DNA from: Diorhabda sublineata
Taxonomy: Eukaryota > Arthropoda > Insecta > Coleoptera > Chrysomelidae
Assembly: GCF_026230105.1 (NCBI RefSeq)
Contig: NC_079476.1
Location: 24,728,559-24,792,558, forward strand
Reading direction: 5' to 3'
DNA: 64,000 bases
The notes under the pieces: model-generated
Seen by the model: the letters and a program-made list of their open reading frames with translations, nothing else
What the model was told of the DNA's origin: nothing
Databases searched by the model: none
Program-made: the position numbers and the translations under genes
Shown here: positions 33,696 through 47,259 of the stretch, one piece after another
How the letters are laid out: each line of letters opens with the position of its first letter
Numbering within the stretch: the stretch's first letter is position 1

Positions 33696-36600
33696 ATGAG
33701 TCGACACAGACAATTTCGCGAATACTGTTTAGTAAATGACTGCGAAACCGAAGCAGAGGATAATGACGTTTTGTTTCCTGATTTAGAAAAACAGAAATGC
33801 AATATTCAAAAATGCATCTGCGTTACTTTTTTAACGTAATATAAACTTCATAATTAAATTGTCATGAATATTGTATTGTTTTTCATTTTCAGTTTGGTTG
33901 GATTGGGGTTGGTCGTATTTTTGTTGATTTTTATTATATTTCCTTTGATTTTTATGAGTTCTAAAACTCTACAAACCGATCTAGTTTTTACACACTGTAA
34001 GTACTGAACAATATTTTTTATCATGCACTGACATATTATCAAATTCTTTACAGTTAATCTACCTAAAGATCCAAAATATTTTCAAACGAGACATTTTCCT
34101 GCATACAAAAACAGATACGTAACTTTCAATTACACTAAAGATAACGAGAATCAAACTTTGGGAATGTGGCAGATTCTTCCTGTTAATCTTGCATACGATG
34201 AGTTATATGGATCTGTAGATTTTGACGAAGCTCTTTTGAACAGTAATTACAATGTTTTAATTTATTTTCACGGTACTGGAGAAGCGAGATCTTATAATGA
34301 AGGCAAATATGGACTACTGAGTTATTTTTTTCACATAATAACTTTCGATTACAGAAGTAAGTTTGTTAAAACATGAAATATTATTTTATATTAATAAAAA
34401 TATAGGTTATGCCGATTCATCACAAGGAGAACTCACAGAAGATAAAGTGATTGATGATTGTATTGAATTGTACAAGTGGGTGAAAAATAGAACTCATTCG
34501 GATATTTACGTATGGGGTCATTCGCTTGGAGCTGCTCTAGCAACTAGAACTGTCGCTAGCTTAGAGAACTTGTATGGTGTTAAAACAAAAGGTCTGGTTA
34601 TAGAATCTGGATTTACTACTCTCCATGACGAGTTATATGTTCATCCTTATGTAAAAGTGAGTTTTTGCAAATATTTTTTGTTGTATCTCTCAGTATATAT
34701 TGTTAATACCATATTTATGTATCGTCTTCTTAGAGGTAAAAATCGTAAAAAGTGCAATTTTTTCCAAATTCGAGAAAAAAATTATTGTGTTTTGATACTA
34801 TCATTTCCTGTTCTGATCGTTTGTGAACCGTTTCGGTATGATCTTTTCAATACTTGGTTGATAGCAAGATTTGTGAATAGCTATCCAATCCTATATAAGT
34901 CACTTGGACACACGTTTTCTCATTTGATTCATGTCAAAAATAAATCCATATATCAAATGGTTTCGGAAATATACAATTTTTTCTACAAACATGTCAATTT
35001 TTTTCAAAATTTCTGGATATTTTCAAGTTAAAACTACACCTTTATAGCGAGAGTATGCGAAAAACCAGTAAATATCATGTATTTTTGTCAGAAAAATCCA
35101 AAAATGATAGTTTCCTGATCAAATGTATAGTTTTCCAGAAATCCAAATTTCATAAATATTCCACCTATAATAGTTATTTTGAGTATTAATTAAGTTTAAA
35201 ATTCTAAGAAGATAAAACTTATCAGGTGTAATCTATAGATATTACACAGTTTGTTTACGTTAATTAAACAATTAAATTGAGACCTACCTAAGCATATTTG
35301 TATTATCAAAGTTCTGATATTATTCATCCGTAAATTAATTAAATATATATTTTCTTGGAGATAACAACTTTTACCTCTTATTTATTTACAATTTTATAGT
35401 TGTACATGATGAAAATTAGTTTGAGGAAAAAATTTTAACTTATTAATACAATTTGGATAATGGGTACCATCCATCCTCGAGAAAAGAAGCCACCCGAAGT
35501 TGCAGTTGTATATTTGAACTTGTTAAAACCTGCGCCATATTGTAAAAATTAATCAGTAGCGTAACGATTTTATATTTTGTAGGTTGATAATGCAAAATAT
35601 GAAATTATTTATTTATCACGACATTTACGTAGTATAATAGTATAAATTTGAATTCCATAGGTTTGTTCTTGGTAGCTGCACTGGCAGAACTAATTCAACA
35701 AGTGTAGACTAAAGCGTTCTTTAAAGCAAAATTAGCGCTAGTGTCGCTGTGTTCTTAGTAGCAGTGCAAGACAACTAGTTCACTCAGTTCACTGTACTGT
35801 TTGCATTGGGTCTAGATTCAGTGCAGCCAGTGCAATAAGTCTAATTTGGAAACGGTGGCACTACATCAAATATCAGAAAGTACTAAATCTTTTTCTTTAT
35901 TGTTAATACTACAAGGCTTGAATCACATAAAATAACATCAAATACTAAGTGTTGTATATATAACAAATGTTCCATTACTCTCTGTACTACTCTGCACTAT
36001 ATCATTTTTTGTATCCCATCGAACTAATTCTATACACTTCTGCACTGGTCCAGTTCAGTACAATTACCACAAACCTCATTTCGGATTCCATAAAAGTTGT
36101 TAATTTGCTATCACAAACCCTAAACACAATCTCAAAAATAATTAAATGGGTTAAATTATAAATTTTCGTTCTAGACCAGTGGCATAACGCGGCCATTACT
36201 AAGATAGAATTTGGATTCTGTGATTGTCAATGTTCGAAATTCGAACGACTTTTCTCGTGAAACGAAAATATTTTTAAAGCAAATACCATTGTACGTCACA
36301 GTTCATTTATATACTATATTACCGTGTTGTCTGATTGTTCCAATAGACGAGGAATAATGGAAACTGAAATTGTAAGGTTATGTCATTTGTTTATCTTATG
36401 AGCGATGGTTTAAATTGTATAGAACTAATAAAAAATAATGATGTGTAATGGAATTTGAATTGTTAATACCGAGGGTTTTAAAAATTACTATAAATATAAA
36501 ATATATCAAATTTTGGTGGCAAATTGATATTTTGAAATAACAAACACTGAAGGCGCAACTTTGGTTAATCGTTTTCAAACTACATTATGAAATATTTTAG

Positions 36601-39600
36601 TAGTTCAGTAAAACATAAAGCATTTATGTATGAATTGAAGGTAATATATTGAGGATAGGAGAAATAATGAATTTTTTCTTTTGTACTATTGTATTGTAAA
36701 TTTCGTCAAACACTAGTCAAATTGAAAAAAAAGTTCGTATCTTTCGTGTTAACCAAATATAATCAAAGAGCCGTCAAAATTAGTTTTAGATTTAAAAATA
36801 AGAACGTTTCAGATATTCACCTGGCTTCCATGGTTTAATCAAGTCATCGTTAATCCTTTATACAACAATGGTTTTATTTTTGATACAGTAAGTCACCTGT
36901 TAACAATAACAAGCCCTGTAATGGTGCTACACGCAGAGGATGACAATGAAATTCCCTGCAGTTTTGGACGTAAGGTAAAATAAAAAGATTCTATTATATA
37001 AACATATTTTATTAAAACATATACATATAGATAAAATAAAATAGGTACATTGGGATTTTCTCATGCTTTTTTACTTGTTCTAAAAAATAAATAAAAGATA
37101 TTAATTACGAGGTTTATCTGAAAAGTACCCGAATATGAAATCAAAAAATAGAACAGTTTGAGCAGCAATAAACAACCAGGACTCTATCCAAATAGACAGA
37201 GTTTCTTTTGATGTCTGAAATGTGAAGTTAATATCTGTGTGTAGAATGCAATACAAATCAATCTGAAAGAATTTGAATAATCATTGAATCTTTAACCACA
37301 ACCAACATCAAACAGACCACACCAAGTGATAATATTACGATTAAGACCATAAAAATCTTATAACACGAACCGAGTTATCAAGATGTGAAGCCTGTGATGT
37401 AGATCTGAAAACTTTGGTGGAAAAGCCCGGCTATCTTCGTGTTCAAGTTGAAAACTTCTCAGGGGGTGTGTGTAATGTCTAATTACAAATCAAAATTTAT
37501 TTATATTGGTTTTATGGGGTATAGGCATTCAAATTCATAGGACTTTGAAGAGTTATCAGTAAGATAATAAAACTAAGCTATACTTCTTACCATTTGCCTG
37601 TTTTCGGATTATAATAACACATTATTTTAGCGTTTTCGAGGTCTTAGATTCCATTTAGGCCCCAAATATCGATTAGTGCTTCCGGTTTGACCAAAAATTT
37701 GGTTAGTTTACTTCCGGTTGACTTTTTGAATGAAAAGTTTTATTTTGGGCGGGCCTGTTTCCAGTAGATGAGGATTGGCTAGAGGGAGTCAGTCAAAAAT
37801 AATTGCTGTTCGCATTTCTAGTAATATTTTATTCGAATTGGGAACTTTATGTAGATGTTGTTCCGAGGAAAGGATCCCTTTTTAGGTTAGGTTATCTTAT
37901 TTGGCTGGTAAGTCGAAAAAAAGATGTTTTTCTATGAAATATGGTGATTTTTTATATCAAAAATGAACTGCGGTTTCGTGTAGTTCATAAATCCAGTTAA
38001 TAATCAAACTAAATAGGAAATTAATCAATCCAGTTATAGGTAAAGTCATTTCCAACATCTGGGATCTCGATAAATGGATTCTGCGACGTAGAAAATGACA
38101 ATTCAACGTGTTCTTATTATGATTGTGTGTATTGATGTTGTTCCGAGGAACGGATCTGTTTTTAGGTTAGGTTAGGTTATCTCATTTGGTTGGTAAGTCA
38201 AAAACAGATGTTTTTCTATGAAATGTGATGTTTCTTTATAACAAAGATAAACTGCCATTTCGTGTAATGCATAAATTCAGTTAAAAAACAAACTAAATAG
38301 GAAATTAACTAATTTCCGACATCTTGGATCTCGATAAATGGATTCGACGACATCGAAAACGACAATTTAACGTATTTTTATTATGATTTTAAACATTTCA
38401 ATTTCATACAAATTATAATTAATGTAAATAATTAAATTGAGAATATTTGTAACGTGAGACGACTGTTATCGGATTTTATCGCGTCTAAGGAAAAGTAGTA
38501 AACGCAAATTTCCGTTTCTTTTGATAACGACTTATAATTAAATAATAACTTTTTATACAGGTTGAAATAAAAATATATGTAACATTTATAAGAATATTTC
38601 TTGTTAAAATGCCACTTTCGTAACAAAATAATAAAATTGTTCGCACATGGAGCACTTCGAAGCAAATGGTCGCTTGTTTTGTCGGAATAACTAGACATGT
38701 CGTCACCGTTCCATTCGAGCTATGTAAAACGGTCAATTCTGAATGGTACAACAGCATTTGGTTGCCAAAAGTTTTCACAGAAACTAATCGCAGAAGGCGA
38801 ATCATTATCCACCACGACAATGCGAGCTCTCACACATCAGTTAAAAAAAACGTTTTTGAACAGTCAAAACATCGATTGGATGAGTCCTCCGCTGTATAGT
38901 CCTTGTATGGAATCGAATGATTTCTTTTTATTCTCGCAGATCAGAAATAAACGGCGAATTCAACGTTTTTCTTTACATGTTGATGTGTTTTGAAGGTACC
39001 TCAATCGGAATGGAAAAAATTCTTCGACAGTTGGTTCAAACACATGTAAAAGTGTATTGATATTCATGGAGGACATTTTGAATAAACAATAACCCTCGAA
39101 GTTTAAGTTTCATTACTTCACTGTATGATCGATAATCTTTTTCAATTGATATGATTTCGCCCAAATTTTGACTTTTCCAAACAAATACAAAGATAATCTA
39201 ACCTAGAAATTGTATAGACGCACCAAAAATGTTGCATGGGACTCGCCGTGTTTCGATACAAGTTGTTACATGTCGCACTATTCTTGTTACAATGAGCGAC
39301 ACTTGTAGCATAGTGTAAATGAGTCTTTATAGTTATTAGAAGGGGATAATATTACTGTCGAATCAATTTCTATTGAGTGAAAATCAAAACCAAGTCTTTT
39401 CATGTCTTCTAGTTGGTGTATGTAGCGGAGACAAGGAATATCACAACCATATATCATGAATTTGATGGTAAATATGGTTACAAACATAATTATCTTTACA
39501 AAGATCCTTTTATGAAATTGTATATCATGTAAGTGCGATTGTTTAACTTATTTTCTGGTATGAATCGTTGGATTGAAATTTCAGGAACTTTATCGATGAA

Positions 39601-39621
39601 GCAAGCAACAGAATCTTATGA
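33696..39621 (+). CDS. ABHD12: ABHD12-like serine hydrolase, gene B (7 exons, complete)
   Basis: Exons: 33696-33835, 33893-33996, 34054-34356, 34406-34656, 36813-36974, 39413-39528 and 39585-39621, summing to 1113 nt (370 aa). Exon 1 gives an acidic cytosolic N-terminus (NDCETEAEDND). Exon 2 is a membrane helix (LVGLGLVVFLLIFIIFPLIF). The oxyanion loop is YFHGTGEAR, the nucleophile YVWGHSLGAALA, the acid HAEDDNEIPC and the His KYGYKHNYLYKDP, very like vertebrate ABHD12 (GYRHKYIYKSP). Intron phases match genes A and C. The penultimate exon is 12 nt shorter than theirs. Two introns exceed 2 kb and hold a tandem duplication and a mariner remnant. One junction gives R-S-Y-A-D where the paralogues have R-G-Y. 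Confidence 0.88.
37848..38396. repeat. Tandem duplication, two ~275-bp units
   Basis: In an intron of gene B. Units 37848-38127 and 38128-38396 share GATGTTGTTCCGAGGAA, a TTAGG-type run, GATGTTTTTCTATGAAAT, AACTAAATAGGAAATTAA and GGATCTCGATAAATGGATTC. They are roughly 85% identical by eye. The second unit contains (TTAGG)3 at 38163-38177. Confidence 0.8.
38640..39110 (+). mobile_element. Mariner C-terminal remnant in gene B intron
   Basis: Plus frames give MVACFVGITRHVVTVPFE, TVNSEWYNSIWLPKVF, RRRRIIIHHDNASSHTS (the catalytic DNAxxH block), then after a shift FLNSQNIDWM and NDFFLFSQI. It is a SETMAR-like mariner, frameshifted and truncated at the N-terminus. Confidence 0.75.
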
Positions 39622-40007
39622 ACATTCAAGCAAAGAAAAAATGAAAAGATAATTAGCTCCTATCAAAGATGTAAAAAGGCTGTGATCTTATAAACTCCAC
39701 GCATATTCTGTAATCATGACTTAGTGGTGATGCGTTCTGTATAATTTCATTTTAACATGATATATCGGTTGAGAATAGGTAATATATTTTCATGACACAT
39801 TTTTTTGTTTTTTTATGTAACCTCTTCCAAATCCCCAATATTTTTCATGAAAAAATCCTCTTCAAATAAACCAAAATACAATCTAGAATACTTACATAGA
39901 GGACGAAATATTTGGGGATCCAATTGAAAAAAAATGTCGTTAGAGCCACCCTGAACATCGAAACTAAAATTTGAATACAGAAATACATTCCTTGTTAAAA
40001 AATACAT

Positions 40008-40469
40008 TTAAAGGCCGATTCATAAACTTGACTTACCGTTCGCGGGTAACGTTTTTCGTTCGTATCAAATTCTACATTCTATTCATAAACTTAAAGTTGC
40101 TGTTAACCTAAACATTTCGTTGTTCTTTTTGAAGTGTGTACTGCTTTTTGTTTTCATGATATTTTTGTGTTTTCGTTTTTAATCTGGTGTTTATGAACGA
40201 TATTATAGAAAATAACGAAAAGAAAACAAACAAAGCCAAAAGACCACCATAAACAAACAATCAGAAATAGAAATAAACCCAATGTAACGTCATACGTCAA
40301 AATCACGTAACAAACGTAAACTGATGCGTTTGCACTTCTCTATTGCTACGGACGGCCAACGGAAAAAAATAAAATTCTTTTATGTTCAAAGTCACCAACG
40401 GCAGACCGCATTTCAATCTATAATTTTGTAATAGAAAACGATAAGTCAAGTTTATGAATCGGCCTTTAA
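40008..40469. mobile_element. MITE, 454 bp, TTAA target site
   Basis: The inverted ends AGGCCGATTCATAAACTTGA are perfect on both sides and each is flanked by TTAA, as in piggyBac-type insertions. No coding capacity. Confidence 0.8.
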
Positions 40470-40947
40470 TGACATCATGTATAAGAAGCCATGTTCGATA
40501 TACAACCATAGATAAACTTTAAATACGGAGCGACTATTTTGATGACGGTACATTTCCATTGCACTTTGCAAGAAAGTTTATGAATTTTTGTAATTTTTTT
40601 CCTACGGCCAGAAAACTACAATATCCAGTGTGTAACGTGCATAAAAGTTTGGTTGCACACTCGTCTAAGCTTATTCTCCTCACCACATCTTTGGTATAAA
40701 ATGCGGAAACGAATTCCAACACTCCTGTCAACTAGACATTTGTTCCAGTATACGGTTATGTGAAATTTAAATTTGTATAAATAATATTCCAAGAGAAACT
40801 TGTTAATAAGTAACTTATTGGATGGTATATAGATGCAGCAGCACTATGGTGTCAATTTTTATTAATTAATTCAATGGTCTTTTATAATTTAAGTTTGGTA
40901 AGTATCAAATCATTTTACAGCACAATACTCTAAAATAATACACAGTA

Positions 40948-41003
<56 letters not shown>

Positions 41004-43360
41004 TTAAAACCGGGTTCATAAAGAAATAAAAATATTATAATGAAAAATTACCGATTTATATCTTTTTATTGTTTTCTAAAAACTCATTTCGCGTATAGTC
41101 ATGACGTTATTACAATAACAGATGTTTTTAGAGGTTATGTGATAATTCTTTGTGGCTGGATGCCAAAAACATACATTCGCATGCGTCAAACTATATATCT
41201 ATATATCTAATTATGCTATTTTTCTCACTTTATAATGTCTTATATTTTTATTTTTTCTGAACGAGCCCACAGTAAGGGTTCAAATATTTTCCCTCAAATA
41301 ACTATAGTTATCACGCATGGTAATAAGCAACGTACATTTATGTAACGTATATTGTGTTGCCTGACTGTTTGTAGTCTTTTAATTCAATACACAAGAGTGT
41401 TGACGTCACACACCGCCATTGCTAGGGCACGTCAGGGATCACTTTCCCACCAAAGTTTTAACTACGTTGACCATCGTATATGTGTTGAGTGATTTCTCAT
41501 TTTTCCGTATTTTCTTTCATAAATTTTGCAAAAATATACCTTCTGGTACAAAACACTAAACCAATTAAACGGTTTTAAAAAGCACACATTACCTCTCAAA
41601 TTTTGTTTATATACTATAACAATATGACTGCCTTGACGTCACGCTCCGGTTGTCTAATGTTTATGAACTCAATCGTTGCCACGTTGATTGTTAAAACGAT
41701 GAATTTCTTAATTCTTTATTAAAAGACGTAATTATCAAAATTTTTTGCTTTCGTTGGGTTCACAGTATGTTCGTTGAATATTTTTAAAATTCGAAAACGT
41801 ATAATTTCTGAATAAACTGAAACGTCGGATATAAAGTTAAGTATAAACTGTACCTATAATTATATACCCTTGACCTTGTAGTGTACAATTTAAGTTAAAA
41901 CAAACGCGTGTAACAAAGACCGATATACTTTGAAATTTATCTATATAATTATCTAAAATCGATGTAACTATTATCCTTAATAATGCAGTGGATATTTATA
42001 AAAGAAAATAATGTCTTTTATTTAAAAGGTTCGTTCATTTATTATATAACCTCTCTTCCATTCAGCCGAGTGAAATTTGAGATATTAAAAAGTTTATTTG
42101 AACACTTTCTTAGTCAGATACTGGTTGTCCATTCTATTAACAACACTGAGAGTAGAAACAGAGATTAGTTTTTCTACATATAGCACCAGTATCAGTATCG
42201 AACATTATCTAAAAACATTCATTTATATCAGTGGCAGAGTGATGTTTATTTTTTTCATTTTTTAAATAAAATTAGTAATCAGTTTGGTGAATGAAAAATG
42301 GTACGTATATGTCACTTATTGATAAAATTTAAATGTGTAATGTTATTGAAGTACAGTGACGTGGAAAATTTTTAAATTATTGTATTTATTATTATAAAGC
42401 TATTTACATAGAAAATATCATGTCGTATATCAACTTAAATTTAGTGACTTGTTAACAAAATGTAAGGCATTGAATATAACACGTATCTATGTTACAATAA
42501 GCGATAAAAGTGTTCAGGTGCACATATAGTACATATTAATATGTTGATAAAGAATGTAGTAGACGGGAAATGGAATAATATATCAAGGTTGATTAAAACG
42601 TCGCCCTGTATAGCCTTCCATCCGAAAACCGTTACACAAATAAACGTAACTATCCATAAACAGACTTCAGTCAAACATAAAACCAGTTAAACAATCAGTT
42701 GAAGTGCACCGTATGATTTAATCAAAAATTTTATTGACCAACTTTGTTGGACAACCGAAACGCCTGTATGTCAGGAACCCAAACAAACATTATTCATCTG
42801 TGAAATCGGTGCGTAGTAAGTTGGGGCCTTTGTTAGTTGATTGCATATCAATGTGTTAGTTGGATTATGTGATTGCTTTTACTATTAAATTTTATTCAAG
42901 TGGGTTCCATTCATATAGTTATTATTAAGGGAAAGTGGTAATAAACAACATTATTTACTGTGAAAAAAAAATGTTTTACTGACAGCTACTAGTTATTAGC
43001 CATTTGTACACATAGGCGTGCGAAAGAGAAGATAAAAATATGATATGAGTATAAAACTTTTTTTTGAATAAAGAAACTAAAGTCTATTTATCGAAGAAAA
43101 AACTGAACTAAAACATATTCACGAATACTGTCTCCGTGTTCGAACATATTTAAGAAAATTACGCAACAGACAAATATATCGCCAATTCCGCGCCGTTTTT
43201 TATTTGTAGTATATTATAGTGCCATTGATTTGAACCAATAACGATGCCGCGCCGCGTTTCGCTCGGAGTGTTCACGTGCTGATCACGCTCTGATCATTGT
43301 TTTGGTTTGCTATTTTTTTATACATAGACTTTCCCTGTATATTAGTATATGTTGGGTTGG
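40470..43360. other. Intergenic between genes B and C
   Basis: AT-rich, no gene. It holds a (TA)n run and an isolated TE-end-like string ACGTCGCCCTGTAT near 42599. Confidence 0.45.
40952..41000. repeat. (TA)n microsatellite
   Basis: About 24 TA units. Confidence 0.95.
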
Positions 43361-43364
43361 TTTA

Positions 43365-43655
43365 AAAAAGGAGTAGAGTTATGAATAAGTGATTCTACAG
43401 CTGTAATTGGTCAAATTGAAACGAGAAAATAGCATAAATGGCATATAATTTCAAAATAAATTGCTTGAAATATCTCAGAAAGTTTGGAATGACAAGTAGA
43501 ACGAACCTAACCTAACCTCGTTTTAGGTGTCGTTTAATACTGTCAAGTTATTTCAAGCAATTTCCTTTCAAATTATATGCTATTTATGTGATTTTTTCGT
43601 TTCAATACCTTTTTAATACAATTACAGTTACAGAATCATTATTTCATAATCCCGC
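43365..43655. mobile_element. Foldback/MITE-like inverted repeat (~290 bp)
   Basis: The left arm (AGTGATTCTACAGCTGTAAT ... GGCATATAATTTC ... AATTGCTTGAAATA) is matched in inverse order by the right arm (TATTTCAAGCAATTT ... AAATTATATGCTATT ... ATTACAGTTACAGAATCAT). The arms are about 110 bp with scattered mismatches. The loop contains AACCTAACCTAACCTCG. Confidence 0.75.
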
Positions 43656-44508
43656 CCCTCTTTATTATTCGGTAATGAATGGTTGCTTATTTCAAGTTTT
43701 TAACTCCACCCACTTCCGTCACCGGTATGATACGGAAGTCTTATCCATTTTTATATGACAGTAGTTTGAAAAAAAATTATTTACGCAAATTTGAAATATC
43801 AAAATATTTATTGTTATCAAAAATCAAAAGTGCGTTACAAAGTTTTTTAATCATATTGTTTTCTTTATAATATTTTCGTACAGGTATTTTTACACTTTAC
43901 TAAAAAACGTCACCCTGTATTTATCAATTTATTCGAATAATTTTCACCATAAGTTACTTATCAATTGAATTTGAAGTAGAACTGTCAAATTGTCATTTTA
44001 ATAATAATAATATAATATGTTATACAATGTATGAGATAGAGACTATGTTTACATATTTTTTCTACCCTTGTATAAATCTTATACACCAGAAACTACGATA
44101 TGTTTTGAATAAATTAAAATAACTTGTACAATATATAATCAAGTTCCATACTCCGCCATTGTATTAACTGTTAACAATTTTATGGTCATCTAGACAACCA
44201 GCGTTGCCAAACTTATCATAAGATTAAAAGTTTTCGGAATTTCTACGATGATTACGCTGTGATTAAGTATAATTTCGAGTAATCTTGTTGAAACAAATTT
44301 TTTTTACCGGAATTATGTACGATGATATTCATTGACTAGATAGATTATTATAATGAAAGTATTATTTGTATATTTTTGTTGTATTATTATCGAACGATAA
44401 AGTTTTTATTGTAACAATGGCAACTCTGTTTTGGTCAAAAGCGATAGTATTGAACGAGAGGGAAACAGAATACATAACTTCCTATATAGTTTCTAATTTT
44501 AATTTTAG
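43656..44508. other. Upstream region of ABHD12-like gene C
   Basis: AT-rich, no gene recognised. A TE-end-like string ACGTCACCCTGTAT lies near 43906. Confidence 0.4.
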
Positions 44509-44649
44509 GGTATGTAAAGAATTTGAGAAACCGTGAAGATTTGAAGGAAGCAACACCAAAGAAATTACAACATTTAAAAACTTATTATTTATGTAATGAA
44601 AACATACAAGTAATTGGTACTTTAGCAACAATTACAAAGAAATAATATG
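44509..44649 (+). CDS. Possible exon: 5' UTR of gene C or last exon of an unknown gene
   Basis: A good acceptor (TTTCTAATTTTAATTTTAG) is followed by a frame open to a TAA at 44643-44645. Its peptide is protein-like and charged (YVKNLRNREDLKEATPKK, LQHLKTYYLCNENIQV). The exon then continues to ATG|GTAAGA at 44647-44652, which I take as the start of ABHD12-like gene C. Either the frame is an upstream ORF in the gene C leader, or it is the end of another gene's coding sequence. I do not recognise the peptide and see no earlier exon. Confidence 0.35.
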
Positions 44650-47209
44650 GTAAGACAACATGTTTTATATATTTTTTCTTGGTGGTTATTGAAATTTTTT
44701 CTTAGGCGCGAGGAAGAGGTGGAGATGGTTGCAAAAAATGTCTTTTAGGGACTTGTTTGTACATGTGAGTAAAATTTTTATTTCTAATATTTTAGTTATA
44801 ATGACAAAAATAAGTACGTTTATATAAATGTATTAGTATTGTTTAAATCATTAAAATAATAATATTGACAAAGAAAGTGGTGAAAACATCTAATAGGACT
44901 AATGTCAAAACGATCTTACACGACTATACACGATTCTATATCCCTTTGGTCACTTTTAATTAATATATGAGAATCAAATTCTCGATTGATTGACATTAGT
45001 CCTAATACGAGAGTTGCTACTGAAGTTTTGAGATAAGACAAATAAACACAAATATTTATAATTGAATGTGACTCTATTGTTTTTCAAAATATTTTCCATT
45101 AACATTAATTCACTTCAGCTTGCTAGATAGTGCTTTATCAACAAAAGTCGAAACGAGTTGATCGGTACACTACTTTTGGTTTAATCCACGACGAAAATAA
45201 TAGAAAATTATTGCACAAAAATATATTTTTTTCACCAAGATGAACGTTTCAAGTATTTGTAAATAACTCAAACAGCATTCGTTTTGAGTACATTCACCAT
45301 TAAAATGTCAACGTCAGATTTGACAGAATCACATCAGTGTTGCCATATCTCAAAAGTTAAGTAGCAACCCTAGTAGATATACGTATTATCGGCTTAAAAA
45401 ATGTTTGAACTTCCAGTTTTGTGGTTCTACTATTATTATTTATAGTAGTATTCGTTATAGTCCCCGTAGTATTTAAATATAGTGTCGGAATTCAACGAAG
45501 TCTAATATTTCCCACATGTGAGTTGAATTAAATTTATTTTTGTGTACGTTTTGATTACGAATTAATGTTTTTTAGGGGTCATCACTCCTAAAAATTACTC
45601 AGACATTGATGATTTCAAAATAAAAGGAGTAAAAAACTTTTACGTAAATCTGTACGATAATTACACGACAGATGGCGCTGAAAATATAATTCTAGGCGTA
45701 TGGCAAATATTACCAGACGAGTTATTGAGTGAATTAATCGATAATAGTGATTATAATTTTGACGGTATATTGAATAATGGAAATTATAGTATATTACTAT
45801 ATTTACATGGAAATGGACAGGACAGGACCGAATCTGTGGAAATCTATAATGTTCTAAGGAAATTTTTCCACATATTTGCTGTTGATTATAGAGGTAAGTT
45901 GATATTTTTCAGTGAAAAATTTAACTATTCTAATAATAGTTGTGTAAAGATATTGAAAATCACACAAAAATTAAGGAAAAACGGCCTCATATGTCGAAGA
46001 AACAACCACTGTTTCATCAAGATAATGCCCCGATTCAGTAGTCGATGGTTAAATTCAACGAATTGCTTCCTTATCCATCATATAGTCCATATCTGGCCAA
46101 CAGTGACTACTGAGTATTCGCTGATCTCAAAAAAAGCTCGCGATAAGAAATTTAATTCAATTGAAGAAGCAACTGCTGAAAGTGAAGCCTATTTTGAGGC
46201 AAAAGCGTTGGAATGATTTTACTGCTCTTGAAGGAGATAACATTGATGAATAAAATCGATTTTTAAAATGTACTGGTGTCTATTTATTCAAGGTTGTGTT
46301 GCAAAATTTTAGGTTATGCTGATTCAACTTCTGCCGAATTAACTGAAACGGCAATAGTAAGAGACATAGTGGAATTTTACAAATGGTTGAGTGTTCGTAC
46401 GAATTCAAAAATATATGTTTGGGGACACTCATTAGGTACCGGAGTTGGTACTCAACTTATAGCAAATTTAAAAAAAGATAAAATTAGCAGCAAAGGACTC
46501 ATCTTGGAATCACCGTTTACATCTGTTACAGATGTGATGATGATCCATCCTGTAATAAAGGTAATTTCACTGTTAGTCCATTTTTTTTTAATTTATAACA
46601 ATAACTTAAAAAAAATGACAACAAGTGATATTTTTTGTTTGCAAATCCAGTTTATTGTGGTTAACGTCTGGAAAATTCTTGATTTATTTTAATTTTTCTG
46701 TTAGACCTTCTCGTTTCTCCCATGGTTTAGATCAACTTTAATAGAACCAATGATAGACAATGGTTTCAATTTCGATTCAGCAAAATATATCCTGGATGTA
46801 GATTGTCCTATAATGATAGTTCACGCAAAGGATGACACAATTATACCCTATACTTTCGCTAATGAGGTATGCTTTCAAAGTAGAAACATTGTACTTGAAT
46901 ATTACACTCATTTATAGAAATATTACGTATATATAAGAACTATGAGGGACAGTCAATGATTTCAGGATGATTATTAACATTTTTAGCTTTATAATATAGC
47001 GGTGAATAACAGAAATTGGACGTATCAAGGTAATGTCACTTATCATCTATTTGATGAGTTGAATTATGGTCACATGTACATCTTCAAAGCTCCAGAACTA
47101 CCAACTTTTGTTAGGTAAGTGTAGGATCTCTTTTACCAAGAGACATAATGTTTATAAACCCAAAATATCAAAATTTGTTGAATTGTTATTCTCTTTTCCC
47201 TTGTGATTT

Positions 47210-47259
<50 letters not shown>

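Noticed and set aside
34363..35031. 222-aa plus-strand open frame
   Set aside because: It is exon 4 of ABHD12-like gene B (34406-34656) read through its GTGAGT donor into intron. The part after 34656 has no homology, and the family continues at 36813.
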